Below, piece by piece: positions 1 to 8,609 of a DNA stretch of 64,000 nucleotides (position 1 is its first letter; each line of letters begins with the position of its first letter). Source of the stretch: Paenibacillus tundrae (GTDB lineage: Bacteria > Bacillota > Bacilli > Paenibacillales > Paenibacillaceae). The notes beneath the pieces were generated by a model, which ran no database searches, had not been told where the DNA came from, and saw only the letters and a program-made list of their open reading frames with translations. The DNA lies in contig NZ_JAUSTI010000003.1 in assembly GCF_030812775.1 (NCBI RefSeq), forward strand, positions 186,001 through 250,000. The letters are read 5' to 3'. Made by a program: the position numbers and the translations under genes.

Positions 1-1
1 A

Positions 2-2422
2 GGTAATTTGCTCGAATTAATGAATCAGATGGCGCAGACACGGAACGAAATTCGTTATGTGGATCAGCAAAAGGAAACGCTGGAACGACGCATGAGTCGT
101 GCATCCGAGGAATCTGGCAAATGGGAAGGGCAAAAGGAAACGTTAGAGCAGCGTAAGGCGGAAATCGAGAAAAAGGTTGCACGTCTGGGCAAGGAAATTA
201 GTGAACTCCGCGGTGGATACATCACCGAGAGTGAACGACTTCAATCCTTGCAGAAGCTGCTGGAAGAGAGTCGGGGAACCGTTCGGAAATGGGAGCAGAA
301 GCGTGAAGCTCAAGTTTCCAGACGTGATACGATGAAAGAAATGCAGGATGATTTTGATGGATTTATGCTCGGCGTTAAAGAAGTGCTGAAGGCGTCCCGT
401 AAAGGTACACTGAGCGGGGTTCATGGCGCGGTGGCTGAGCTGATCAAAGTGCCTGAAAAGATTGAACTTGCGGTAGAGACGGCGATGGGTGCGTCTGTGC
501 AGCATATCGTCATGGAGAATGAATCGGTCTCCAGACAGGCGATTTCTTTCCTGAAGCAACGTCAACTAGGTAGAGCTACATTCCTACCTCTTGATGTCAT
601 TCGTCCTCGTACTATTGGTGCTAATGAGCGATCGATGATTGAAGGTATGGATGGATTTGTAGGTATTGGTGCCGATCTGGTTCAGTATGATTCCACGTAT
701 GCCTCGATTATCGGTAGTCTCCTTGGTAATGTCATCATTGCGGAAACGCTGGAGGTTGCGAATAAGATTGCTGCACGGTGTCAATATCGCTTCCGGGTGG
801 TAACCCTGGAGGGCGATGTAGTTAACGCAGGTGGCTCCATGACAGGCGGAAGCCAGCACAAGAAAAACGGCAGTTTGCTCAGCCGTAAACGGCAACTGGA
901 TCAGTTAGACCAAGACATTGTGGATACCGAAAATCAAATCGTCAAATTGCATCGCAGTGTAGATGAGGTTAAAGCACAGTTGGAGCATTGCCAGGACAAG
1001 CTGGATGAACTGAGACAGTCTGGTGATGATACACGTAATGCGGAACAGCAAGCATCGATGGAAATGAAGCAGGTAGAGCATGAGCTTCGGCACGTGTTGG
1101 AGCAGGTTGCTGTAGCGGGTCAAGAGAAGAGTGGATTTAAAGAAGAGATTCAAGAGATGGATAATGCTCGTGCGGTCGCTGTCCAGAAGCTTGCGCAGCT
1201 TGAAGAGGAAGAGAAGGCGACGCATCGTGCTATCCACGCTGCTGAATTCGCGCGTAAGGCCAATGAATCTGCCAAAGAGGAATTGCAGAGCCAATTGACT
1301 GAACTGAAAGTGCGGGAAGGTAAGCTGGATCAAGAGCGTTATTCCAATGAAGAGCAGCTACGCCGTCTGGAACGTGAGGTCGATTCACTCGTCAAGGAAC
1401 TTCGTCAGAATCGCACCTTGCTCGCTTCGATGGAAGCGGATTTGAAGAAAACAAAGCTTGAGAGTGTTACGCAGATTGAGAATCTGAATGAGTACAAGCT
1501 GAAGAAAACGGAAGCTTCTCAGGAGCTAGACTTCAAGCGAGCTGCTCGAAGTCAGTTGTCGAAGAAGCTAGAGCTTGCGGAAAGTGAAACGAAGGAACAG
1601 CGCACACAGCTCAAAGCAGTGGAAGAGCAGATGCGTCAGACCGAGATTGCCGTAAACAGGCTTGATGTTGAGCTAGAGAATATTTTGCGTAAATTGACCG
1701 ATGAATATGAGCTCGGATATGAACTGGCTAAAGAGCGTTACCCTGTACCAGAGGATGTAGAAAGCACACAGGCTGAGGTACAGAAGCTCAAGCGAAGTAT
1801 ATCCGCACTTGGTGAGGTCAATCTGGGAGCCATTGAAGAATTCCAGCGTGTCAATGAACGATACGAGTTTCTCAGTGAACAGAAGAATGATCTGGTCGAG
1901 GCCAAAACAACCTTGTATCAAGTTATCCGTGAGATGGAAGACGAGATGGCTAAGCGTTTCAAATCAACGTTTGATGCGATTCGCCGTGAATTCGGCACCG
2001 TATTCTCCAAATTATTTGGTGGTGGACGCGCGGATCTCGTCCTGATGGATCCTGAGCGAATGCTGGATACGGGAATAGATATCGTAGCTCAGCCGCCAGG
2101 CAAAAAGCTGCAAAATCTGCAACTATTGTCCGGGGGAGAGCGAGCGCTCACAGCCATGGCATTGCTGTTTGCCATCCTGCATGTTAAACCCGTGCCGTTC
2201 TGTGTTCTTGATGAGGTAGAAGCTGCACTGGATGAAGCGAACGTTGTTCGTTTTGCTCAATATCTACGTGAATTCTCCGAACAGACCCAATTTATCGTGG
2301 TGACACACCGCAAGGGTACGATGGAGGAGGCTGACGTTCTCTATGGCGTTACGATGGAAGAGGGCGGCGTTTCCAAGCTCGTTTCCGTTAAGCTGGAGGA
2401 CGAGGAAGCAGAGATCGCATAG
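2..2422 (+). CDS. smc: Chromosome condensation ATPase SMC, C-terminal part (5' truncated by window edge)
   Basis: SMC dimers, with ScpA and ScpB, load on DNA near the origin and compact and segregate the chromosome. The frame is open to the left edge, so the N-terminal head with Walker A is outside; about 806 residues of a family near 1190 residues are visible. In order they are the end of the outgoing coiled coil, the hinge (about visible residues 115-280, ending in the glycine-rich GGSMTGGS stretch), the returning coiled coil rich in Glu, Lys and Gln, and the C-terminal ATPase half. The latter has signature LLSGGERALTAM, Walker B FCVLDEVEAALDE and the switch histidine in VVTHRKGTM. The gene ends about 100 bases before ftsY, the same neighbour as in B. 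subtilis. Identification is secure. Confidence 0.97.
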   Translation, partial: GNLLELMNQMAQTRNEIRYVDQQKETLERRMSRASEESGKWEGQKETLEQRKAEIEKKVARLGKEISELRGGYITESERLQSLQKLLEESRGTVRKWEQKREAQVSRRDTMKEMQDDFDGFMLGVKEVLKASRKGTLSGVHGAVAELIKVPEKIELAVETAMGASVQHIVMENESVSRQAISFLKQRQLGRATFLPLDVIRPRTIGANERSMIEGMDGFVGIGADLVQYDSTYASIIGSLLGNVIIAETLEVANKIAARCQYRFRVVTLEGDVVNAGGSMTGGSQHKKNGSLLSRKRQLDQLDQDIVDTENQIVKLHRSVDEVKAQLEHCQDKLDELRQSGDDTRNAEQQASMEMKQVEHELRHVLEQVAVAGQEKSGFKEEIQEMDNARAVAVQKLAQLEEEEKATHRAIHAAEFARKANESAKEELQSQLTELKVREGKLDQERYSNEEQLRRLEREVDSLVKELRQNRTLLASMEADLKKTKLESVTQIENLNEYKLKKTEASQELDFKRAARSQLSKKLELAESETKEQRTQLKAVEEQMRQTEIAVNRLDVELENILRKLTDEYELGYELAKERYPVPEDVESTQAEVQKLKRSISALGEVNLGAIEEFQRVNERYEFLSEQKNDLVEAKTTLYQVIREMEDEMAKRFKSTFDAIRREFGTVFSKLFGGGRADLVLMDPERMLDTGIDIVAQPPGKKLQNLQLLSGGERALTAMALLFAILHVKPVPFCVLDEVEAALDEANVVRFAQYLREFSEQTQFIVVTHRKGTMEEADVLYGVTMEEGGVSKLVSVKLEDEEAEIA

Positions 2423-2518
2423 ACGGTTTAACTAGAAAAGAGCTCTACGAAGTATAGGGAATATTATAGATGGTCTATTATAAATGAAGTATGACTATGT
2501 ACACGATGGAGGGGCTTT

Positions 2519-3520
2519 ATGAGTTTTTTTAAGAAGCTGAGAGATAGCATTGCTAGCAAAACGGAGTCGGTTACGAAGCAGTTTAAGGAAGGACTCGAAA
2601 AGACACGCAAAGAGTTTGTTGAGAAAGTATCTGACCTTATGGTTAGACGCAAAAAAATCGACGAAGAATTCTACGAAGAATTGGAAGAAATTCTAATTGG
2701 AGCAGACGTTGGTGTTAACACCGTGATGAATCTCATTGATGAATTACGCGTTGAAGTGAAAAAGCGTAAGATTGAGGACGCAGCTGAGCTACAGCCGGTA
2801 CTTTCTGAGAAACTAACCGATTTGTTGCGTGGGGAACAAAATAATGAATTAAAACTAAATCCGAATGGGATTACGGTTATTTTATTTGTTGGCGTTAACG
2901 GTGTCGGGAAAACAACGACTATTGGTAAACTCGCACATCGTTACAAACAGCAGGGTAAAAAAGTCATTATGGCAGCAGGTGATACATTCCGTGCAGGTGC
3001 AATCGAACAGTTAGAGGTTTGGGGACAACGTGCTGGAGTGGAAGTCATTAAGCAACAAGCGGGTTCTGATCCGGCGGCAGTGATGTTTGATGCTGTGCAA
3101 GCCGCTAAACAGCGTAACGCGGATATTTTGCTCTGCGACACGGCTGGTCGACTGCAAAATAAATCTAACCTGATGGAAGAGCTGAACAAAATATATCGTG
3201 TTATTCAGCGTGAAATTCCGGATGCTCCACATGAGGTGTTGATGGTACTTGATGCAACGACAGGACAAAACGCCCTGAATCAAGCGAAACTGTTTGGAGA
3301 GAAAAGTGGCGTGACAGGACTCGTACTAACGAAGCTTGATGGTACAGCTAAAGGAGGAATCGTGGTTGCGATTCGCCAAGAGTTGGACTTGCCTGTGAAA
3401 ATGGTAGGTTTGGGTGAGAAAATGGAGGATCTGCAGCCATTCGACTCTGAACAATTCGTACATGCATTGTTTGCTGGACTGATTCAGGAACAGGTAGAAG
3501 AAGGTTCCACTGAAGAGTAA
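2519..3520 (+). CDS. ftsY: Signal recognition particle receptor GTPase FtsY
   Basis: FtsY receives SRP-ribosome-nascent chain complexes at the membrane by forming a GTPase heterodimer with Ffh. The 333-residue protein has a short charged N-terminal part, the helical N domain (about 20-110), then the G domain with P-loop GVNGVGKTT (125-133), DTAGR (207-211) and TKLDG (271-275). The ATG is preceded by GGAGGGG at 2508-2514. It lacks the long acidic A domain of proteobacterial FtsY, as usual in Firmicutes. Its partner gene ffh lies 1.5 kb downstream, but hemolysin III is inserted between them. Confidence 0.98.
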   Translation: MSFFKKLRDSIASKTESVTKQFKEGLEKTRKEFVEKVSDLMVRRKKIDEEFYEELEEILIGADVGVNTVMNLIDELRVEVKKRKIEDAAELQPVLSEKLTDLLRGEQNNELKLNPNGITVILFVGVNGVGKTTTIGKLAHRYKQQGKKVIMAAGDTFRAGAIEQLEVWGQRAGVEVIKQQAGSDPAAVMFDAVQAAKQRNADILLCDTAGRLQNKSNLMEELNKIYRVIQREIPDAPHEVLMVLDATTGQNALNQAKLFGEKSGVTGLVLTKLDGTAKGGIVVAIRQELDLPVKMVGLGEKMEDLQPFDSEQFVHALFAGLIQEQVEEGSTEE

Positions 3521-3587
3521 ATCTCGATCAACTGATCGGTTAGACAGAAACAACATTTTTGGAACACAAACGTAACGTATACATGAC

Positions 3588-3646
3588 CCTATTGCCGTTG
3601 ATAAGCGTATGCTCTACATGTTTATCTGCGGCAATAGGTGTATAAT
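3588..3646 (+). promoter_or_regulatory. Large inverted repeat abutting a TATAAT box, upstream of the hemolysin III gene
   Basis: CCTATTGCCG at 3588-3597 is repeated as its exact reverse complement at 3629-3638. A second inner pair, GATAA and TTATC, makes an interrupted stem. A perfect -10 hexamer TATAAT follows at 3641-3646, three bases after the repeat, and no good -35 box is visible. The position fits an operator over the promoter of the next gene. There is no T-run, so it is not a normal intrinsic terminator for ftsY. The regulator is unknown. Confidence 0.45.
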
Positions 3647-3690
3647 GGAATAAATGTGAACTTAAAATAGGGTTAGAAAGGACGGTTGAT

Positions 3691-4338
3691 ATGGCCAATA
3701 CCTATACCTATTCCCGCCGTGAAGAAGTCGCTAATGCAGTAACTCATGGGATCGGTGCTGCGCTTAGTGTGGCTGCATTGGTACTATTAATTGTATTCTC
3801 CAGCATGAAAGGTACGGCATGGCATGTGGTTAGTTTCACGATCTATGGGATCACGATGCTTATGCTCTACACCAACTCAACGTTGGTACACGCACTTAAA
3901 GAGGGTAAAGCCAAAGATTTATTTGAGTTTTTTGACCACTCCTCTATTTATTTGTTTATTGCGGGAACGTATACTCCCTTCTTGTTCGTTGCTGTCCGCG
4001 GGACACTTGGGTGGACGTTATTTGGAGTCATTTGGGGTATCGCATTATTCGGCGTAATCTTCAAGGCGTTTTTTACGAAAAAATTTCTGTTTATGTCCAC
4101 GATCTTCTATATTGCCATGGGTTGGCTCATTGTCATTGCTTGGCAACCACTTGTAGCTGCAATTCCTTCAGGAGGAATCGTGTTACTGGTAACGGGTGGA
4201 CTGATGTACACGCTCGGAACGCTGTTTTATGTGTGGCGTGGATTCCCGTATCATCATGCCATCTGGCATTTGTTTGTACTGGCGGGCAGCATTCTTCACT
4301 TCTTCGCCGTACTTTTATATCTTACACCTCTACGATAG
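3691..4338 (+). CDS. Hemolysin III / PAQR-family integral membrane protein
   Basis: This 215-residue protein consists almost entirely of membrane segments, about seven, in the pattern of the hemolysin III (YqfA/YplQ, PAQR) family. Family-typical residues include the N-terminal EEVANAVTHGIG motif, FDHSSIYLFIAGTYTPF around residues 77-93, and HHAIWHLFVLAGSILHFFAVLLYL-type histidines near the C-terminus, which in PAQR proteins bind zinc. The bacterial function is poorly defined; links to membrane fluidity and cytolysis come from the family, not from this sequence. An AAAGGA site at 3677-3682 precedes the ATG. A palindrome-flanked promoter in front and a terminator behind suggest it is transcribed alone. 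Confidence 0.9.
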   Translation: MANTYTYSRREEVANAVTHGIGAALSVAALVLLIVFSSMKGTAWHVVSFTIYGITMLMLYTNSTLVHALKEGKAKDLFEFFDHSSIYLFIAGTYTPFLFVAVRGTLGWTLFGVIWGIALFGVIFKAFFTKKFLFMSTIFYIAMGWLIVIAWQPLVAAIPSGGIVLLVTGGLMYTLGTLFYVWRGFPYHHAIWHLFVLAGSILHFFAVLLYLTPLR

Positions 4339-4345
4339 TAACAAT

Positions 4346-4383
4346 GAACGAATCAGCTCTTTATAGAGGGGGTTCGTTTTTTG
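4346..4383 (+). terminator. Intrinsic terminator after the hemolysin III gene
   Basis: GAACGAATC pairs with GGTTCGTTT (one G-T pair), an inner CTCT/AGAG pair adds to the stem, and the 3' arm runs into a T-rich tract. Confidence 0.75.
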
Positions 4384-4502
4384 TTTGGAGAGTAGTGATG
4401 TAAAAGAAGGATATGAGGCGCATAAATATTGATTATTTCACCTTATTTTTGAGTGGTTTTATGCCTTGAATATAGCAATTTTATTGTGACAAGTATTTTT
4501 GC

Positions 4503-4531
4503 TTGACATCCTGAATTCTTTTCGGTATTAT
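4503..4531 (+). promoter_or_regulatory. Sigma-A promoter for ylxM-ffh
   Basis: A consensus -35 TTGACA (4503-4508) is separated by 17 bases from TATTAT (4526-4531), about 55 bases before the ylxM start. This is one of the best vegetative promoters in the window and fits a constitutive SRP operon. Confidence 0.75.
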
Positions 4532-4586
4532 TAGGAACGTTGCAAGAGTGTAAAGTGTTTTTCCTTGACGAAGGGAGTGCCCCGAT

Positions 4587-4937
4587 ATGAGTCAAGAAAA
4601 TCGGCTTGAGAAGACAAACCGAATTAACTTGCTGTTTGCTTTTTATGAACGTTTACTGACAGAGAAGCAACAGACCTTTTTAAAGTATTACTTTCATGAT
4701 GATTTCTCGCTTGGTGAAATTGCATCCGAGTTCGAGATCAGCCGCCAGGCGGTATACGAGCATATCAAGCGTGCCGAACAAGTGCTTGAAAATTACGAAA
4801 GCAAGCTTGGATTGTTAGAAAAGCATGAGCGTCGCAATCGTAATCTTGAAGATTTGCAAAATGCATTGGAAGACATCGGTGTCTCCATTGATAACAACAA
4901 ACCAATAAACGATATTGTTCAGCAGCTTAGAGAATAG
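4587..4937 (+). CDS. ylxM: SRP-operon helix-turn-helix protein YlxM
   Basis: A 116-residue YlxM/p13 family protein. Residues 41-63 (SLGEIASEFEISRQAVYEHI and following) form a sigma-region-4-like helix-turn-helix, followed by a charged helical tail. The family sits next to ffh in most Firmicutes and in streptococci is reported to modulate SRP assembly or Ffh GTPase. The DNA- or RNA-binding role is inferred from the fold. AAGGGAG at 4571-4577 is the ribosome binding site. ffh follows 70 bases downstream and is probably co-transcribed from the promoter at 4503. Confidence 0.92.
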   Translation: MSQENRLEKTNRINLLFAFYERLLTEKQQTFLKYYFHDDFSLGEIASEFEISRQAVYEHIKRAEQVLENYESKLGLLEKHERRNRNLEDLQNALEDIGVSIDNNKPINDIVQQLRE

Positions 4938-5006
4938 AACAATCTTGAACACTGAACGAAACGTAACGATCTTACAAACAGTATTACAGCTTAAGGAGGT
5001 GGGATC

Positions 5007-6383
5007 ATGGCATTTGAAGGATTAACGACCCGATTGCAGAATGTGTTCAGTAAACTGCGCGGCAAAGGCAAGGTGTCTGATGAAGATGTTGCCGAAGCGA
5101 TGCGCGAGGTGCGTCTGGCATTGCTTGAAGCGGATGTAAACTTCAAAGTGGTCAAGGAATTCATCGCCAAGGTGAAAGAAAAGGCTGTCGGTAAAGAAGT
5201 GATGGATAGCTTCACACCAGGAATGGTGATTATCGACATCGTAAACAAGGAACTCACGGACTTGATGGGTGGAAGTCAGTCGAAGCTGGCTAAAGCGAAT
5301 AAGCCTCCAACGGTTCTGATGATGGTTGGTTTACAGGGTGCTGGTAAAACGACAACATCCGGTAAACTCGCTAAGATGCTGCAAAAGCAAAATAGCAGAC
5401 CATTGCTTGTAGCGGGAGATATTTATCGTCCTGCAGCGATTAAGCAGTTGCAAGTGCTTGGTGAACAGATCAAAGCACCTGTATTCACACTGGGAGATCA
5501 GACAAGCCCGGTAGAGATTGCACGTCAGGGATTACAGCATGCAAAGGATAACGGCAATGATTATGTTATCATTGATACCGCAGGTCGTTTGCACGTAGAT
5601 GAAGAACTGATGGAAGAACTTCGTCAGATCCATAGTGTAGTTAACCCGGATGAGGTTCTGCTTGTTGTAGATAGTATGACAGGACAAGATGCTGTTAATG
5701 TGGCAGAACACTTTAACAAGCAACTTGATCTAACCGGTGTTGTACTGACAAAACTGGATGGAGATACTCGTGGTGGTGCGGCGCTTTCTGTCAAAGCCGT
5801 TACGGGTTGCCCAATCAAATTTGCTTCTCTTGGTGAGAAGCTGGATGCACTTGAGCCTTTCCATCCGGAACGGATGGCTTCACGGATTCTCGGCATGGGG
5901 GATATGCTCTCTCTAATTGAGAAAGCACAGTCGAACATCGACACAGAGAAGGCAAAGGAAATGGAACGTAAGATGCGTAATGCTGAATTTACGTTTGAGG
6001 ATTTCCTTGAGCAGATGGATCAAGTGAAAAAGCTTGGACCAATTGATCAGATCATGGATATGATTCCTGGCATGGGCAAGATGAAACAAGCGAAAGATCT
6101 GAAAGTTGATGACAAGCAGATGGGTCGAATTGAGGCGATTGTGTACTCGATGACAACAGAAGAGAAACGTAACCCGGACATGATTAATCATAGCCGCCGG
6201 AAACGGATTGCTACGGGTAGCGGAACATCTCTGGCTGAAGTTAACCGACTGATCAAGCAGTTTGATGAAATGCGCCGCATGATGAAACAGTTCTCGGATA
6301 TGATGGGACCTAAAGGCGGCAAAAATAAAGCGATGAAGCAACTCAAAGGATTAGGCAAAGGAATGAAGTTTCCTTTCCGTTGA
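5007..6383 (+). CDS. ffh: Signal recognition particle GTPase Ffh
   Basis: Ffh binds signal sequences and 6S/4.5S-type SRP RNA and docks on FtsY to deliver membrane and secreted proteins. The 458-residue protein has the NG domains (1-295) with P-loop GLQGAGKTT (108-116), DTAGRLH and TKLDGDTRGG, and then the methionine-rich M domain (about 300-440). The M domain contains the RNA-binding helix-turn-helix around INHSRRKRIATGSG and Met-rich helices with MRRMMKQFSDMMG. A strong AAGGAGGTG at 4993-5001 precedes the ATG. Length and domain layout are normal. Confidence 0.98.
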   Translation: MAFEGLTTRLQNVFSKLRGKGKVSDEDVAEAMREVRLALLEADVNFKVVKEFIAKVKEKAVGKEVMDSFTPGMVIIDIVNKELTDLMGGSQSKLAKANKPPTVLMMVGLQGAGKTTTSGKLAKMLQKQNSRPLLVAGDIYRPAAIKQLQVLGEQIKAPVFTLGDQTSPVEIARQGLQHAKDNGNDYVIIDTAGRLHVDEELMEELRQIHSVVNPDEVLLVVDSMTGQDAVNVAEHFNKQLDLTGVVLTKLDGDTRGGAALSVKAVTGCPIKFASLGEKLDALEPFHPERMASRILGMGDMLSLIEKAQSNIDTEKAKEMERKMRNAEFTFEDFLEQMDQVKKLGPIDQIMDMIPGMGKMKQAKDLKVDDKQMGRIEAIVYSMTTEEKRNPDMINHSRRKRIATGSGTSLAEVNRLIKQFDEMRRMMKQFSDMMGPKGGKNKAMKQLKGLGKGMKFPFR

Positions 6384-6436
6384 TCTACCTGAGTTGAAGT
6401 AATAATCAGATTTCATTGAAGGAGGTGAATTTTCAA

Positions 6437-6709
6437 ATGGCAGTTCGTATTCGTCTGAAACGTATGGGTGCTCACAAAGCTCCTTTCTACCGCGTAGTGG
6501 TATCGGATTCCCGTTCCCCACGTGACGGTCGTTTTATCGAGGAGATCGGTTACTACAACCCGGTTGAACAACCGGCTGTTGTTAAGATCGATGAAGATAA
6601 AGCATTGCAATGGCTTCAAAATGGTGCGCAAGCATCTGACACTGTCCGCAACTTGCTGAGCAAAGCGGGCGTGATGAAGAAGTTCCACGAGTCTAAACTA
6701 TCTAAATAA
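6437..6709 (+). CDS. rpsP: 30S ribosomal protein S16
   Basis: This 90-residue protein begins [22 protein letters not shown], the classic S16 start, so ATG 6437 is preferred to the in-frame TTG at 6416. GGAGGTGAA at 6421-6429 is correctly spaced for ATG 6437. It is a primary assembly protein of the 30S subunit. It lies 50 bases after ffh and 20 bases before khpA, the standard Firmicutes arrangement. Confidence 0.97.
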   Translation: MAVRIRLKRMGAHKAPFYRVVVSDSRSPRDGRFIEEIGYYNPVEQPAVVKIDEDKALQWLQNGAQASDTVRNLLSKAGVMKKFHESKLSK

Positions 6710-6732
6710 GGTGCTGATTCGGAGGGTCATCT

Positions 6733-6963
6733 ATGGAAGAATTAGTAAGTGTAATTGCTAAGGCTTTGGTCGATCATCCGGAAGATGTGACGGTTCGGAC
6801 GGTTGAGAAAGACCGGCTTGTCGTGTATGAGTTAACCGTGCATCCTGACGATGTTGGGAAGGTTATTGGTAAACAGGGACGTATCGCAAAGTCTCTCCGT
6901 ACAGTCGTCACATCAGCAGCAGTTAAGATGGATAAACGGGTTACCGTAGATATCATATCTTAA
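6733..6963 (+). CDS. khpA: KH-domain RNA-binding protein KhpA
   Basis: A 76-residue single KH domain with the GxxG-type loop in VIGKQGRIAKSLRTVV (about residues 43-58). KhpA (YlqC) pairs with KhpB/EloR in other Firmicutes and affects cell elongation and sRNA/mRNA binding. It has GGAGG at 6721-6725, follows rpsP and is probably in the same transcript. B. subtilis has ylqD next; here no such gene is present. Confidence 0.93.
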   Translation: MEELVSVIAKALVDHPEDVTVRTVEKDRLVVYELTVHPDDVGKVIGKQGRIAKSLRTVVTSAAVKMDKRVTVDIIS

Positions 6964-6970
6964 AGATATA

Positions 6971-7008
6971 CGAAAGGGGGTTAGGATGCATGTCCTAGCC
7001 CCTTTTCG
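6971..7008 (+). terminator. Long hairpin after khpA
   Basis: A 16-bp stem, 6971-6986 with 6993-7008, tolerating G-T pairs, has a hexanucleotide loop. The 3' arm holds CCCCTTTTCG but no long T-run follows. It probably ends or attenuates the ffh-rpsP-khpA transcript. Confidence 0.55.
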
Positions 7009-7095
7009 TGCATGCTGAACTTATAATTGTTTAATAAAATTCAGAATTAAAATTATTTTGAGGATTACACCCTGACGGAGCGGGCAGAAAAAAAT

Positions 7096-7204
7096 CTAAA
7101 GAAACGAAGTGTTCGCCTTTAGCACCGGATATCAACCTTTTTGAAAATTTAATCAAAGAAATCCGGGGATAACAGCGATCGTAAGATGTTTCTGACTGCG
7201 CAGT
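7096..7204. repeat. Palindrome-rich structured intergenic element between khpA and rimM
   Basis: Three structures follow each other. CTAAAG (7096-7101) pairs with CTTTAG (7117-7122) and encloses CGAA-GTG-TTCG. CCGGAT (7125-7130) pairs with ATCCGG (7161-7166). ACTGCGCAGT at 7195-7204 is self-complementary. There is no reading frame. It ends about 50 bases before the rimM start. It could be an extragenic repeat family or the rimM leader RNA; a second copy is not present in this window. Confidence 0.4.
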
Positions 7205-7252
7205 GTGTGTGGGATCAGCTATCATTTTGATTGAATTTCGTAGGAGGATTGT

Positions 7253-7765
7253 ATGGCAGAATTTATGAACGTAGGTAAAATTGTAAACACTCATGGCATT
7301 CGTGGAGAGTTGAAAATCATGCCGTTGACGGATTTCCCGGAAGTACGGTTTGCTAATAATGCAGAACTATATTTCTTTACAACGGATAATCATCCGATCT
7401 TAGTGCATGTAGAATCTGCACGACTGCATAAAAATATGTATATTGTTCGTTTGAAAGAGTTCGGAAACATTAATGAAGTGGAAAAGTTCAAAGGCGGGAT
7501 GGCTAAAGTATCCAAAGAAGATTTGGCCGAACTCGACGAGAACGAATACTACTTCCATCAGATTGTAGGATGTACTGTCATAACGGAAGAGGGAGATACA
7601 CTCGGAACGATCTCCGAAATCCTAACGCCGGGTGCCAATGACGTATGGGTAGTCAAAACACCAGCAGGTAAGGAAGTTCTAATTCCGGTAATTGATGATG
7701 TCGTGCTCCATGTGGATGTAAAGGAGAAACTGGTTAAGATTCACCTTATGGAAGGGCTGCTGTAG
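7253..7765 (+). CDS. rimM: Ribosome maturation factor RimM
   Basis: A 170-residue protein needed for maturation of the 30S head with S19 and 16S rRNA processing. It begins [18 protein letters not shown] after a short leader (residues 4-21), the RimM N-domain signature. The C-terminal PRC-barrel contains [17 protein letters not shown] and [18 protein letters not shown] ends at 7247. Its stop is one base before the trmD start, so the two are coupled, as is usual. Confidence 0.97.
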   Translation: MAEFMNVGKIVNTHGIRGELKIMPLTDFPEVRFANNAELYFFTTDNHPILVHVESARLHKNMYIVRLKEFGNINEVEKFKGGMAKVSKEDLAELDENEYYFHQIVGCTVITEEGDTLGTISEILTPGANDVWVVKTPAGKEVLIPVIDDVVLHVDVKEKLVKIHLMEGLL

Positions 7766-7766
7766 C

Positions 7767-8534
7767 ATGAAAGTAGATGTATTAACTTTGTTCCCGGAAA
7801 TGTTCGATGGTGTATTCGGGACGAGTATTCTCGGTAAAGCTCAGACTAAAGGACTTGTTTCTCTAAATGCGGTTAACTTCCGTAATTATGCTACCAATAA
7901 GCATAACACAGTAGATGATACGCCATATGGGGGCGGAGGCGGTATGGTGTTGAAGCCTGATCCGATCTTTGCTGCCGTGGAGGATATCCTTAATCAGCGT
8001 GAAGAGGTTACTATGCCTACGATGAAGGCACCACGTATTATTTTGATGTGTCCACAAGGGGAGACGTTCACACAGCAGAAGGCGGAAGAGCTTGTGCAAG
8101 AGGATCATCTTATTTTTATATGTGGACATTATGAAGGTTATGATGAGCGTATTCGTGAATTTCTGGTTACGGATGAATTGTCCATTGGCGATTATGTGTT
8201 GACGGGTGGAGAACTACCAGCCATGGTTGCGATTGATAGTGTGGTACGTTTGATTCCAGGTGTACTCGGCAACGAAACGAGCGCAGTGACTGACTCGTTC
8301 AGCACAGGACTGCTGGAGTATCCGCATTATACACGTCCACCAGAGTTTAGAGGCATGAAGGTGCCAGACGTGTTGTTATCAGGTCATCATCTGAATATCG
8401 ATGCATGGCGCCGGGAGCAGTCTCTGCTACGTACTTTGGAGCGCAGACCTGATATGCTGGAAAATGCGGAGTTGACGGATAAAGAACGACTTTGGTTAGA
8501 AGAGGTTCGTTTGAAAAAAGAGAAATCAGAGTAG
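7767..8534 (+). CDS. trmD: tRNA (guanine37-N1)-methyltransferase TrmD
   Basis: TrmD methylates G37 next to the anticodon using S-adenosylmethionine and prevents +1 frameshifting. The 255-residue protein shows the SPOUT-family trefoil-knot motifs: [14 protein letters not shown] (54-67), [10 protein letters not shown] (120-129) and [14 protein letters not shown] (140-153). It starts one base after rimM, without an obvious site of its own beyond GGAAGGG in the rimM end. A strong hairpin terminator follows directly. Confidence 0.98.
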   Translation: MKVDVLTLFPEMFDGVFGTSILGKAQTKGLVSLNAVNFRNYATNKHNTVDDTPYGGGGGMVLKPDPIFAAVEDILNQREEVTMPTMKAPRIILMCPQGETFTQQKAEELVQEDHLIFICGHYEGYDERIREFLVTDELSIGDYVLTGGELPAMVAIDSVVRLIPGVLGNETSAVTDSFSTGLLEYPHYTRPPEFRGMKVPDVLLSGHHLNIDAWRREQSLLRTLERRPDMLENAELTDKERLWLEEVRLKKEKSE

Positions 8535-8536
8535 AA

Positions 8537-8579
8537 AAAGGCCTAGCTACAGCCGTAATGGCGGTATAGCTAGGCCTTT
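8537..8579. terminator. Bidirectional terminator between trmD and the deacetylase gene
   Basis: AAAGGCCTAGCTA (8537-8549) and its exact complement TAGCTAGGCCTTT (8567-8579) form a 13-bp stem with a further inner GCC/GGC pair. Flanking A and T runs on both sides suit termination from trmD (+) and from the convergent gene (-). Confidence 0.85.
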
Positions 8580-8609
8580 ATCTGTACACATGCTTCAATG
8601 TGTTGACTT

